A stretch of DNA of 64,000 bases from DRPN01 sp964599235 (GCA_964599235.1 CAZRDX010000035.1:1-64000); one strand, 5' to 3'; shown: positions 1 through 7,424, counted from the stretch's first letter. Notes: a model not told the origin generated them from the sequence alone. Made by a program: numbers and translations.

Positions 1-27
1 GTTATTATAAACTGAAAGAATAGATAA

Positions 28-38
28 TGTTCTTTCCG
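28..38. repeat. 11-bp direct repeat, low-coordinate copy
   Basis: TGTTCTTTCCG is repeated exactly at 1353-1363, on the other side of the IS110 element. It may mark shared core and flanking sequence at the two element boundaries. Confidence 0.6.
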
Positions 39-160
39 AATGGCTACGACCTTGAAGAAGAATGTGCAAATAATAATAATTCCTTCTAAGCAATATAAAA
101 GATCAGACAGTCCCCCCACACAACCAAGAACTGAGCTAAAATCCAAATAAAAACTGATAG

Positions 161-215
161 AATATTCTTTACGAACTACCTCGGTTTTTGGGGAGGCAGA
201 TTCGAAAAGAATATT
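161..215 (-). repeat. Long hairpin directly after the transposase stop
   Basis: Bases 161-175 and 201-215 form a 15-bp stem with one mismatch. A 4-bp inner stem (179-182 with 193-196) sits in the loop. The hairpin touches the transposase TAA codon (215-217). It may be a terminator-like mRNA end, an element-end structure, or part of a 3' guide RNA as in the IS1111 subgroup. Confidence 0.6.
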
Positions 216-1186
216 TATTTCTGGGGTAAGGCTGACCTGTAATCAGCATCATAAGGGATTCCTGATTTTGCAATGGCAAAAGCCTGTTTTAAAAGTTTAT
301 TGCTCACGGCAATCAGTGCCAGCTTTTTACTCTTCCCCTTATCCGTTATCCGTCGGTAAAGATCGTTGCAGGCTTTGTTATACTGACAAGCCGTAAAGCT
401 GCATAAGAATAACAAATTTCTCAGCTTCTGATTCCCCATCTTGCTGATCCGGGAACGACCTCTCACACTACTCCCCGATTCCCGTATGATAGGGGTAAGT
501 CCGCAGTATGAACGTAAAGCAGAAGCACTTTCAAAGCGACGGAAACCTTCCGTCATCACGATCAACATAATCGCTGTCTTACGACCCAGACCCGGGATAC
601 TCTCCAGGTTGGTCAGCAACTCCCGCTCCTCTTCCCTTACCAGTTGCAAGAGATGTTTCTCCAAAATGATTTGTTCTTTCCTGAGTTGATTCATACTTCG
701 TTTTAATGACTTCACAACTTCTGTTGATACATTCCCGCCTGCCGACTCTCCATGAAGCTTGTTCTTCATCGCGGTCATTTGTTTCGAATACTGCTCCAGC
801 AAACTCATCACCTGAAGTGACTCTTCCCATTTCCGGCTCCTTCCTTTCCACGCACGAAGCTCATTTTGCTCCCCATATTGACGGATCATTCGTGCATCCG
901 ACTTATCGGTCTTTATACGCGAAAGACGCATCTGTATGTAGCGTTTTACCGATAACGGATTAACCACCGACACCTGCTCTCCTCGGGATAACAGATAGCG
1001 GGCAAGAGGCAGATGATAATATCCTGTCGCTTCCATAACCCAGATCATCCCCTTCCCTTCCAGATGTTTCATCCGTGAGAAACCTTTCTTGTTGTTGGTA
1101 TACTGATAATGCCGGTCCTCACTGTCATTGACATCTATCACATCTTTGCTGATGTCAATTCCGATAATTTTCTTAATTTTATCCAT
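215..1186 (-). CDS. IS110-family DEDD transposase (bridge-RNA-type recombinase)
   Basis: This 323-residue protein has the two-domain layout of IS110 recombinases. The N-terminal RuvC-like DEDD domain shows D11 (GIDIS), E52 (MEATGYYH), D94 and D97 (KTDKSDAR). The C-terminal Tnp domain shows IPGLGRKTA near residue 197 and SGSSVRGR near 237-244, where the catalytic serine of the family sits. A coiled-coil-like middle (about 120-190) joins them. The protein has full length and no broken frame, so it is probably active. Its codons and base composition are more AT-rich than those of neighbouring genes, as expected for a mobile gene. The family acts with an IS-encoded guide RNA; candidate structures flank the gene on both sides. 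Confidence 0.93.
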   Translation of the reverse strand: MDKIKKIIGIDISKDVIDVNDSEDRHYQYTNNKKGFSRMKHLEGKGMIWVMEATGYYHLPLARYLLSRGEQVSVVNPLSVKRYIQMRLSRIKTDKSDARMIRQYGEQNELRAWKGRSRKWEESLQVMSLLEQYSKQMTAMKNKLHGESAGGNVSTEVVKSLKRSMNQLRKEQIILEKHLLQLVREEERELLTNLESIPGLGRKTAIMLIVMTEGFRRFESASALRSYCGLTPIIRESGSSVRGRSRISKMGNQKLRNLLFLCSFTACQYNKACNDLYRRITDKGKSKKLALIAVSNKLLKQAFAIAKSGIPYDADYRSALPQK

Positions 1187-1199
1187 ATTACTTTAGTGT

Positions 1200-1360
1200 T
1201 TAGGAAAGGACAGGCTACCTTCTTTCAGCAACTTAAAAACGAGGTCTTTTGCCTCATAGAACTGACCGAAATGTGGGTAGTAAAAGAGAGGGGATCATCT
1301 ATGTTGACGAGATTTAAATCTACAGGGCTATATTGACCTTACTCCTCTCTTTTGTTCTTT
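1200..1360 (-). ncRNA. Candidate IS110 bridge RNA in the 5' non-coding end
   Basis: The region upstream of the transposase start (transposase reads leftward) contains a 12-bp stem, 1282-1293 with 1342-1353, closing a 48-nt loop. Next to it is a second fold closed by CTACC (1215-1219) and GGTAG (1276-1280) that holds a small GAGG/CCTC stem. Two adjacent loop-bearing stems between the element end and the transposase gene match the general layout of IS110 bridge RNAs. The exact ends, the guide segments and transcription are not shown by sequence alone. Confidence 0.35.
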
Positions 1361-1363
1361 CCG
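1353..1363. repeat. 11-bp direct repeat, high-coordinate copy
   Basis: Exact match to 28-38. It begins at the last base of the stem of the candidate bridge RNA, which fits a position at the element end. Confidence 0.6.
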
Positions 1364-1582
1364 GTTAAAATTGTTGAAGTTAAAATGTTTTGTCAAACTT
1401 AAGTTGGCTATAAGCAATGCGGGAGAAAGAGATAAAATTGAAAATAATGAATAATAATAAACAACATAGCGGTTTGAAGTTGAGTAGCATTAAAACCCGC
1501 ACTGCTCATAGCCGAGACCGTCAGACTGTCTAAAAACCCTTCTTTTTTCATTAATTCTTTTCCGGGATATTGAAAGCTTCCC

Positions 1583-1744
1583 TTAATTCGCTACATTCAA
1601 AATAAAAAATTTCCAGTTATAGTTTATGTTCTGTTGGAATGTGGGAAACTCCTGTGGGCACTCTGCGGGCAGGTGGAGTTTTCCATATTTCAACAGAAAG
1701 TCAACGGGCGTATGGTACAGCAGGGATTTGTTGAGGTCTTTCAT
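1583..1744 (-). CDS. Possible small protein or gene remnant, 53 codons
   Basis: An ATG at 1744 opens a frame of 53 residues beginning MKDLNKSLLYHTPVDFLLKY. The composition (aromatic residues, balanced charges) is more protein-like than the antisense shadows nearby. It overlaps the hairpin at 1629-1698, so the base-pairing could instead explain the open frame. I recognise no family. It could be the 5' remnant of a gene lost near the IS insertion. Confidence 0.2.
   Translation of the reverse strand: MKDLNKSLLYHTPVDFLLKYGKLHLPAECPQEFPTFQQNINYNWKFFILNVAN
1629..1698. repeat. 24-bp inverted repeat forming a long hairpin
   Basis: Arms 1629-1652 and 1675-1698 are complementary except at three positions. 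All three are G-U pairs if the plus strand is transcribed, so a plus-strand RNA would form a continuous 24-bp stem with a 22-nt loop. No T tract follows, so it does not look like an intrinsic terminator. Confidence 0.75.
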
Positions 1745-1864
1745 TGTTGTACATCCACATCCAGGCCTGCGGAGACTAACTTTACAAACTTCGAATCCGG
1801 GGAAGATGCACTTTTCACACTTTTGGGGACAGCATCGTGGGCCGGGCGAGGACGGGATATTTCG

Positions 1865-1872
1865 TAACTTTG
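1865..1872 (+). promoter_or_regulatory. -7 box for mnmA
   Basis: TAACTTTG matches the Bacteroidota -7 consensus TAnnTTTG and lies 19 bases before the mnmA ATG. No clear -33 box was found. Confidence 0.55.
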
Positions 1873-1891
1873 CGGCAGAGTGTGAAGGAAG

Positions 1892-3106
1892 ATGCCAAAA
1901 AAAGGGATGCATGTGGTGGTAGGTCTCTCCGGGGGTGTGGACAGCAGCGTGGCGGCCTCGTTGCTGCTGCAGCAGGGTTACCGCGTGACGGGCATGTTCA
2001 TGCGCAACTGGCACGGCGGCGAGGGGGCTCTGGAGGGTGACTGTACCCGCGAGGAGGATGAGCTGATGGCCCGCATGGTAGCCCGTAAGCTGGGCATCCC
2101 CTACCGGGTGGTCGACCTGAGCGCCGAGTACCGCAAGCGGGTCATCGACTACATGTTCGCCGAATATGCACGGGGCAGGACACCCAACCCCGACGTGATG
2201 TGCAACCGGGAGATCAAGTTCGACCTCTTTGCCCGGGAGGCTTTTCGTCTGGGGGCGGAGAAGGTGGCGACGGGTCATTATGCCCGTGTGGCGGAAGCTG
2301 CCGGTGCCCGCGGGGAGCGGGTGTACCGTCTTTTGGCGGGTGTCGACCGCAACAAGGACCAGAGTTATTTCCTCTGTCAGCTCACGCAGGAGCAGCTCTC
2401 CTACACGCTTTTCCCGTTGGGTGAGACCGAGAAGCCGCAGGTACGCAGGCTGGCCACGGGTCTGCGGCTGCCCACGGCCACGCGCAAGGACTCGCAGGGC
2501 ATCTGTTTCGTGGGGAAGGTCGACCTCCCCACCTTTCTGCAGCAGCAGCTCAAGCCCCGGGAGGGAGTGGTCATCGAGATCCCTAAGGATGCTTTCGTCC
2601 CGCCGTCTTTTCCTGAGGGTCTGCCGGAGGAGGAGCCGGACGGGGCGACCCTGCGCACCCTTACGGCGGCTTATCGTTTCACGCCGGCGATGGGGACGGT
2701 GGCGGGCCAGCACCGCGGCGCCCACTACTTCACCATCGGTCAACGCAAGGGCTTGAACATCGGCGGCAGGAAAGAGCCTCTCTTCGTCCTTTTCGCCGAT
2801 GTGAAGGAGAACATCCTCTATGTGGGTCAGGGTCACGACCATCCCGGTCTGAACCGCAAGGGGCTTTTCATCGCGCGGGACGAGTTGCACTGGGTACGTC
2901 CCGACCTGGCCCTGGCGGCGGGTGAGAGCAGGGAGCTGCAGGTACGTATCCGCTACCGTCAGCCGCTGCAGCGAGCGCGTCTTTACATGCGGGAGGAGGG
3001 ACTGTACATCCTCTTTGAGAGGCTGCAGCGCGGCATCACCCCGGGCCAGTTCGCCGTATGGTACGACGGGGATGAACTGCTGGGATCGGGGGTCATCAGC
3101 GAATAG
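1892..3106 (+). CDS. mnmA: tRNA-specific 2-thiouridylase MnmA
   Basis: MnmA inserts sulfur at C2 of wobble U34 in tRNAs for Lys, Glu and Gln, using ATP and a persulfide relay. The PP-loop SGGVDSS is at residues 13-19. The two catalytic cysteines are visible as C104 (NPDVMCNREIKF) and C205 (GICFVGK). GHYAR near 128-132 is also typical. The 404-residue length is slightly long; residues around 218-250 include an acidic, proline-rich insert. A second ATG at 1907 is possible, but the upstream ATG keeps a short Lys-rich lead and sits well after the -7 box. The 3' end overlaps the convergent polyferredoxin gene by 11 bp. Confidence 0.95.
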   Translation: MPKKGMHVVVGLSGGVDSSVAASLLLQQGYRVTGMFMRNWHGGEGALEGDCTREEDELMARMVARKLGIPYRVVDLSAEYRKRVIDYMFAEYARGRTPNPDVMCNREIKFDLFAREAFRLGAEKVATGHYARVAEAAGARGERVYRLLAGVDRNKDQSYFLCQLTQEQLSYTLFPLGETEKPQVRRLATGLRLPTATRKDSQGICFVGKVDLPTFLQQQLKPREGVVIEIPKDAFVPPSFPEGLPEEEPDGATLRTLTAAYRFTPAMGTVAGQHRGAHYFTIGQRKGLNIGGRKEPLFVLFADVKENILYVGQGHDHPGLNRKGLFIARDELHWVRPDLALAAGESRELQVRIRYRQPLQRARLYMREEGLYILFERLQRGITPGQFAVWYDGDELLGSGVISE

Positions 3107-4193
3107 CGATGCTCCTCCGGCAGGTCGAAGGGGCATCGTCCCTTGAGCTGCCGGTATGTTCGTACTTGGGATCGTTGATCTCACGGATACGGTAACGGTA
3201 TTCCTGCATGGGGATGCTGTTGTGCCAGTGTCCCGTGATGCGGGCCACGGCCGTGGCCAGGAAGAAGATGAGGAGGATGGTCCAGGCCACCCTGCGTGCG
3301 GTAAGGGGGCGTCTTTTTTTCTTCGAGAGGCTGAGCATCAAGGTCTCCGGTTCGGGGCACACGGAGGCACAAGTGAGACAGGCCGTGCACTCGTCGGTGA
3401 CGACGCGCACTTTTTTATGGACGGTGATCAGCGAAGGACAGGCTTCCGTGCAGGCACGGCAGTCGGTGCAGGTATCGGGGTTGCGGGTGATCTTGGCGGG
3501 GCTGAACATGCTGAAAAAGCCCAGCAAGGCACCGTAAGGACAGAGGTAACGACACCAGAAATTCTTCACCACCAGCGACAACAGCATCAGGGCCAGGATC
3601 ACCCCCGCCGAGAAAGCCGAGATATGTGCAAAGAAGAGGAGCATCTTGATATCCGCCACCCTGTTGTAGTCGCCGTAGATGAACTCCTTCAGCTCGTGCA
3701 CGTCCATTCCCACGAAGATGCCCCAGGCGAAGAAGATGAGCAGCAGGTATTTGAGGCTGCGCAGGGGCCAGTCGAGCCAGGGCGGCAGGACGAGGTTCTT
3801 CCCGAAAAGCTTCTTCCCCGTTTTCCAGAGGTATTCCGAGAGCATCCCCACGGGGCACACCCAGGAACAGAAGCTTTTTTTGATGAGCCAGGCCATCAGG
3901 AGGAAGGCCAGGAAGAGGATCAGGCCTGCGGGATGGATGGTGTTGAAGTCGCCGGTGAGGATCCAGTATTTCAGGCTGATGAGGGAGCTGATGGGCAGGA
4001 AGGCTTCCACGCCGGGAGGACGGGACACCTCATGGCCGCCGTGTTGCAGGAAATGCACGAAACGCACGAAACGCCAGCCGGTGTAGAGGGTGATCATCAG
4101 GAAGATCCACTGCACCGCCCGTCGCACCCGCGGCGCCTCCCGGTATCCTTCGTCGGGAAGTTCCATCTCCTTGTAGAACCTGTGTTCCGCCAT
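3096..4193 (-). CDS. Membrane-bound 4Fe-4S polyferredoxin, NapH/CcoG-like
   Basis: This 365-residue membrane protein resembles the NapH/NosR/CcoG group, which passes electrons between quinones or ferredoxins and redox enzymes at the inner membrane. Several hydrophobic segments occur before residue 250. Two CxxxCP motifs, CSWVCPVG and CRYLCPYG, flank membrane segments. Two ferredoxin-type clusters follow (CTDCRACTEACP and CTACLTCASVCP), then one C-terminal membrane segment. I chose the ATG at 4193 because codons upstream run into unrelated sequence; a second ATG at 4163 is possible. No nap, nos or cco genes are nearby, so the partner is unknown. Confidence 0.85.
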   Translation of the reverse strand: MAEHRFYKEMELPDEGYREAPRVRRAVQWIFLMITLYTGWRFVRFVHFLQHGGHEVSRPPGVEAFLPISSLISLKYWILTGDFNTIHPAGLILFLAFLLMAWLIKKSFCSWVCPVGMLSEYLWKTGKKLFGKNLVLPPWLDWPLRSLKYLLLIFFAWGIFVGMDVHELKEFIYGDYNRVADIKMLLFFAHISAFSAGVILALMLLSLVVKNFWCRYLCPYGALLGFFSMFSPAKITRNPDTCTDCRACTEACPSLITVHKKVRVVTDECTACLTCASVCPEPETLMLSLSKKKRRPLTARRVAWTILLIFFLATAVARITGHWHNSIPMQEYRYRIREINDPKYEHTGSSRDDAPSTCRRSIAIR

Positions 4194-4283
4194 CTCGTTC
4201 CGCAAATAAAACAAAATATGCCTTACCGGGGTGGCATTTGGCAGATTTTTTGCTCCCTTCGGGTAAAAGTGTGTCAGGGAAGG

Positions 4284-4291
4284 TAATTTTG
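4284..4291 (+). promoter_or_regulatory. -7 box for the LolA-like gene at 4324
   Basis: TAATTTTG matches TAnnTTTG and lies 32 bases before the ATG. No -33 box at the usual spacing was found. Confidence 0.5.
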
Positions 4292-4323
4292 CGTATTTTC
4301 GCACGTCACGGAACCAAAAGAGA

Positions 4324-5121
4324 ATGAAAATGATAAGGAAGATCTTATGGAGTGTTTTGCTGCTGGCCGGCGGTTTTTCGCTGGCGGCCCAGAGTGCGGA
4401 TGAGATCCTCGCCTCGATGGACCAGGTGCTGTTCGCCCCCAGGGACAAGCAGCTCAGGCTGGAGATGAAGATGACGGACCTGAAGACGGGGAAGACCCGC
4501 GTCAAGAAGGCGACGATCTATCAAAAAGGAATGGACAGGAAGCTGTTCGTGTATACCTATCCTCCTTCGGACAAGGGCATTGCCACGCTCTCCCTGCCGG
4601 ACGCTCTGTACATTTACCTGCCGATGTTCAAGAAGCCGAAGAAGATCACCAACCTGGCGGAGGGCAATTCATTCAACAAGTCGGACTTCTCCCTGGAGGA
4701 CATGGCCAGCAAGCCGTATGCCGACCGTTACACGGCGAAGCTGCTGAAGAGCACCGCCACGGCGTGGGTGCTGGAGCTGAAGCCCAGGGAACAGAATCCC
4801 ACCTACGGCAAGCTGGTGGTGACGGTCAACAAGGCCCACCGTTATCCGGAGAAGATCGAATATTACGACAAAAAGGGCACCAAGATCAAGGAAGGCGTAT
4901 ATCATTACAAGCAGGTGGGGCGGTACTGGGTAGCCGACAAGGTCGAGATGACCGATCTGAAGAAGCGTCACCGGACCACCATCACCATGGATGAGATCAA
5001 GGTGGACCAGGGGTTGAGTGACAGCATCTTCACGCTGGAGCATCTCACCCGTACGGGGCAGGCCCAGAAAACAGAAAAGAAAGCCGAGAAGAAAGCTGCC
5101 CGCAGCCAGGGAGGGACGTGA
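4324..5121 (+). CDS. LolA-like outer-membrane lipoprotein-sorting protein
   Basis: A 265-residue exported protein with a signal peptide ending near residue 22 (SLAAQS). The body shows the LolA/LolB-like incomplete beta-barrel pattern of the variant often annotated as outer membrane lipoprotein-sorting protein: repeated short beta strands, MKMTDLKTGKTR near the start, LPMFKKPKKI mid-protein and IEYYDKKGTKIKEG later. Members are thought to bind acyl chains in the periplasm. The C-terminal 20 residues are Lys/Glu-rich and probably unstructured. The next gene starts inside its stop codon (TGATG), so the two are translationally coupled. Confidence 0.8.
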   Translation: MKMIRKILWSVLLLAGGFSLAAQSADEILASMDQVLFAPRDKQLRLEMKMTDLKTGKTRVKKATIYQKGMDRKLFVYTYPPSDKGIATLSLPDALYIYLPMFKKPKKITNLAEGNSFNKSDFSLEDMASKPYADRYTAKLLKSTATAWVLELKPREQNPTYGKLVVTVNKAHRYPEKIEYYDKKGTKIKEGVYHYKQVGRYWVADKVEMTDLKKRHRTTITMDEIKVDQGLSDSIFTLEHLTRTGQAQKTEKKAEKKAARSQGGT

Positions 5122-5516
5122 TGGACTTTTTCCGTTCCACACCTTCTTCGTGTCGGGCTCTTGTGGTTGCGGCAAGTGTATTGTTCCTGTTGCTGGCGGG
5201 GGTGGATCTTTTGCTTCTGGCGGGGGTATTCTTCTTTTTCCATCAGGAGAGTTTTCTGATCATGGGGAGTCTGCTATCCCTGGTTTTGCTGCCTCCCGCA
5301 GCAGCTCTGACGTTGCTGACGGGAGCGCTTATCCAGAGCATCCGCAAGCATCGCCGCAAACCCGCCTATTTTTTCTTAGGGGTGGCCATCCTGGGTCTCA
5401 TGGTTTCCTTTTTCATCTCCTTCCTCACTCCTGCCGGTCTGGCCGGCGTGGTCCTCTCGCTGCTTCTGCTCATCTTTTCCCTCCGATGTGCAAAAAGGAA
5501 AAAAAGAAAGGCCTGA
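5121..5516 (+). CDS. Small integral membrane protein of unknown function
   Basis: This 131-residue protein has four hydrophobic stretches (about residues 14-38, 45-68, 82-100 and 104-122) and a Lys/Arg-rich tail (CAKRKKRKA), suggesting four membrane passes with a cytoplasmic C terminus. The ATG overlaps the TGA of the LolA-like gene by one base; a GTG one codon upstream is also in frame. The coupling suggests a joint role, possibly as the membrane partner of the periplasmic protein. I recognise no family. Confidence 0.7.
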   Translation: MDFFRSTPSSCRALVVAASVLFLLLAGVDLLLLAGVFFFFHQESFLIMGSLLSLVLLPPAAALTLLTGALIQSIRKHRRKPAYFFLGVAILGLMVSFFISFLTPAGLAGVVLSLLLLIFSLRCAKRKKRKA

Positions 5517-5579
5517 ATCTTTTCAAACATATCATACCACGTGGCATCTTTGTAAGGCAAGATAACTCACCGGAAGTGA

Positions 5580-6299
5580 TCAATTGCCCGGCTTCCGAAA
5601 AAGGGAGTCCGGCATCTCTTCACCTATACGCAGTTCTTCCATTCGTACGATCAGCTTGCCGGGCACTCCTTCGATGGTGGTGGACAAGAGGGTAGGCTGC
5701 ATGAAGCCGTTAAAGTCCTTGTAGTTTTCCATTCTGGTGATGGTATGGTACTCCTTTCCCTCTTTGCTGGTGAAGGACTCCATGCGCGAGACGAGGTAGG
5801 TATCAGCATCGATAAAGAAGACGATCCGTGTTCCGCTCTTTTTATCGAGGACGACCTTGTAAGCCGTTCTGCCGTCCACTTTTTCCTTGCCATCGAGACG
5901 CACTTTGTTCCCTTTTTCCTTGTAGTTCCACAGATCTCCCTCCATGTTGTACTGCTCTTTGAGTTGTTCGATCTGTGGGCCGGGGAGGGGTTGCGGGTCG
6001 GGCGACATCCAGGGCATGTAGTTCCAACCCTTCTCACCGTTGACCACGGAAAGGGCTTTCCGCCCCTGGAACTCGAATTCGACACGGATCTTGTCCGGCC
6101 GTTTGTAATAGACTTTCATGGGGATGGACATGCCGCCCTGTTCCATGGTTGCCTGGACGTACATGCTCTTTTCTTCGGCGATCCGGGCCGTCTGGTTGGC
6201 CCTGAAGTAGTTGTCGAGCACCTTTCCGAGGTTCTGGGCCTGGAGTGGCGCCATGAGGACCAGGAACAGGAGAGGGATGAGGAATCTTTTCATATGCAT
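5580..6299 (-). CDS. LolA family outer-membrane lipoprotein carrier-like protein
   Basis: A 239-residue exported protein with signal peptide MKRFLIPLLFLVLMAPLQAQ. The sequence after it is LolA-like: VYYKRPDKIRVEFEFQG is the typical strand pair, followed by VVNGEKGWNY and strands ending in a conserved-looking LRIGEEMPDSLF. It is the last gene of the sigma/anti-sigma/DUF4252 run, 34 bp after the DUF4252 lipoprotein. The start is the ATG at 6299 or 6293 (MHMKRF); both give the same signal peptide. It is a second LolA-like protein in the first 6.3 kb, so it is probably a specialised homologue rather than the housekeeping carrier. Confidence 0.8.
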   Translation of the reverse strand: MHMKRFLIPLLFLVLMAPLQAQNLGKVLDNYFRANQTARIAEEKSMYVQATMEQGGMSIPMKVYYKRPDKIRVEFEFQGRKALSVVNGEKGWNYMPWMSPDPQPLPGPQIEQLKEQYNMEGDLWNYKEKGNKVRLDGKEKVDGRTAYKVVLDKKSGTRIVFFIDADTYLVSRMESFTSKEGKEYHTITRMENYKDFNGFMQPTLLSTTIEGVPGKLIVRMEELRIGEEMPDSLFRKPGN

Positions 6300-6333
6300 T
6301 TTTTTTGAAAGATACGAATGTTCGGGAAGATTT

Positions 6334-6903
6334 TCAATCCCCTTTCCGGAAATCCTCCGCACGGATACGGTAGGCGAGGCCGGCCAGTTCTTTGAGGTCG
6401 ATGTCGCCGGTAAGGCTGAGGGCGACATAGCCGTCGTCGCCGCGGACGAGGATAGCCGCCTCGTTGGTCTTTTCCTCCTCGTCGTGGACGAGGATGAGGA
6501 CGCGGTTGTTCTCTTTCTTCACCTCCACCAGTTCTTCGAAACCCAGGTCGCCGGTCAGTTTTTTCCGGAGATCTGCATCGACGGCATCGAAGTCGCGTTT
6601 CTGTTCTTCCTGTGGTCCAATGATCATCACCTTGATGGTCTCCATTCCTTTGAGGAAATCTTTCAGTTCCCGGTCGGCGGAGGTGCTGAAGGCCACGTTG
6701 ACCATGGCCGGCGGCAGGCGGAAAGCGAGGACACCCGGCTGTCCTTCATATCGTGCGAAAGCCTTGTCGGCCAGCGGCTCGGGACCGGATGTACAGGAGG
6801 CCGTCCAAAGAAGGGTGACCAGCATCATCGCCGTCAAGGGCATGGCAAGGATCTTTTTCGTTCTCATGGCAGTACGGTTTATGTTTTTCGGAGGACGATT
6901 CAT
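6334..6903 (-). CDS. DUF4252 domain lipoprotein
   Basis: A 189-residue DUF4252-like protein of unknown function. A lipobox-like stretch (LLWTASC) follows a hydrophobic segment, so it is probably an envelope lipoprotein. The body has the alternating strand/helix pattern of its neighbours, with KGMETIKVMIIG and VKKENNRVLILVHDEEE. The ATG at 6903 overlaps the TGA of the upstream DUF4252 gene (ATGA); the ATG at 6867 would give a more usual signal peptide. Its position beside a paralogue suggests a tandem duplication that diverged in localisation. Confidence 0.75.
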   Translation of the reverse strand: MNRPPKNINRTAMRTKKILAMPLTAMMLVTLLWTASCTSGPEPLADKAFARYEGQPGVLAFRLPPAMVNVAFSTSADRELKDFLKGMETIKVMIIGPQEEQKRDFDAVDADLRKKLTGDLGFEELVEVKKENNRVLILVHDEEEKTNEAAILVRGDDGYVALSLTGDIDLKELAGLAYRIRAEDFRKGD

Positions 6904-7424
6904 TTCTCCAGGCGGTCCAGCTTGTCCATGCCCCGGAGGTCCATGATCTTCGAGAGTCCTGCGATCTTTTTCATGTCGATATCACCCCGGATGTCGATAA
7001 GGACATTTTCGCTGTTCTTCCCTCCAACGATCATGATCAGTTCACTGATGCGTCCCTGTTGTTCCCTGACCAGGAAGGTGACCTTTTGTCCCGGTTCGGT
7101 GACGGTCATCAGCTCTTCGTAGGTATGGTGCGGCAGGGAACGGAACATCTCGTTGTAGAAAGCTTCTTTTTCGTCGGGATCGTTCACATCGTCCTGAGTA
7201 AGGATACGGATGCTTTTCAGGCTTTTCATCAGATCGGTGAATTCCGGATCGTAGATGTCGGCGTCGGAGAACATCCGGAACATTTTGCTGGAGATGTAGA
7301 CGGAGGTATAGCCTTCTTTCCCCGCATATTTCTCAAACAGTCTTTCGACGGGGTCTTGCTGGGCGAGGCCCGGCAGGGTTCCTGTGAGGAACAGGAGGAG
7401 GGTAAGTATCTGTTTTGTTTTCAT
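6900..7424 (-). CDS. DUF4252 domain secreted protein
   Basis: A 174-residue protein with signal peptide (MKTKQILTLLLFLTGTLPGLA) and a typical DUF4252 body: VERLFEKYAGKEGYTSVYIS at the mature N terminus, SLKSIRILTQDD in the middle, and GDIDMKKIAGLSKIM at the C terminus. The family is confined largely to Bacteroidota and has no known activity. It follows the anti-sigma gene by 26 bp and overlaps the next gene by 4 bp, so it is a likely target and member of the same regulon. Confidence 0.85.
   Translation of the reverse strand: MKTKQILTLLLFLTGTLPGLAQQDPVERLFEKYAGKEGYTSVYISSKMFRMFSDADIYDPEFTDLMKSLKSIRILTQDDVNDPDEKEAFYNEMFRSLPHHTYEELMTVTEPGQKVTFLVREQQGRISELIMIVGGKNSENVLIDIRGDIDMKKIAGLSKIMDLRGMDKLDRLEK

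Larger units (their letters stand above)
28..1363 (-). mobile_element. IS110-family insertion sequence (ends tentative)
   Basis: One transposase gene with structured non-coding sequence on both sides, all visibly richer in A+T than the chromosome that follows. An 11-bp direct repeat (TGTTCTTTCCG) lies at 28-38 and again at 1353-1363, giving a unit of about 1.34 kb, a normal size for the IS110 family. Terminal inverted repeats are not evident, as expected for this family. A degenerate copy of the outer sequence at 153-179 makes the low-coordinate end uncertain: it could lie near 38 or near 170. Confidence 0.6.
1364..1891. other. 528-bp intergenic stretch with hairpin and promoter
   Basis: No convincing gene fills this stretch. 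The first 250 bases are AT-rich and featureless to my eye. It then holds a 24-bp imperfect hairpin (1629-1698), a possible 53-codon minus-strand frame (1583-1744), and a -7 promoter box for mnmA at 1865-1872. Long apparent minus-strand frames running from here into mnmA are antisense shadows. Confidence 0.6.

Noticed and set aside
1583..3184. 533-residue minus-strand open frame antisense to mnmA
   Set aside because: Arg/Pro/Leu-rich low-complexity translation opposite a clear MnmA with catalytic residues; a shadow frame caused by high-GC codon bias. Only its last 53 codons (1583-1744) are listed, at low confidence.
5537..5544. CCACGTGG palindrome between the convergent genes at 5516 and 5580
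   Set aside because: An 8-bp palindrome is expected by chance and it lies between two gene ends, where an operator would have no obvious target.
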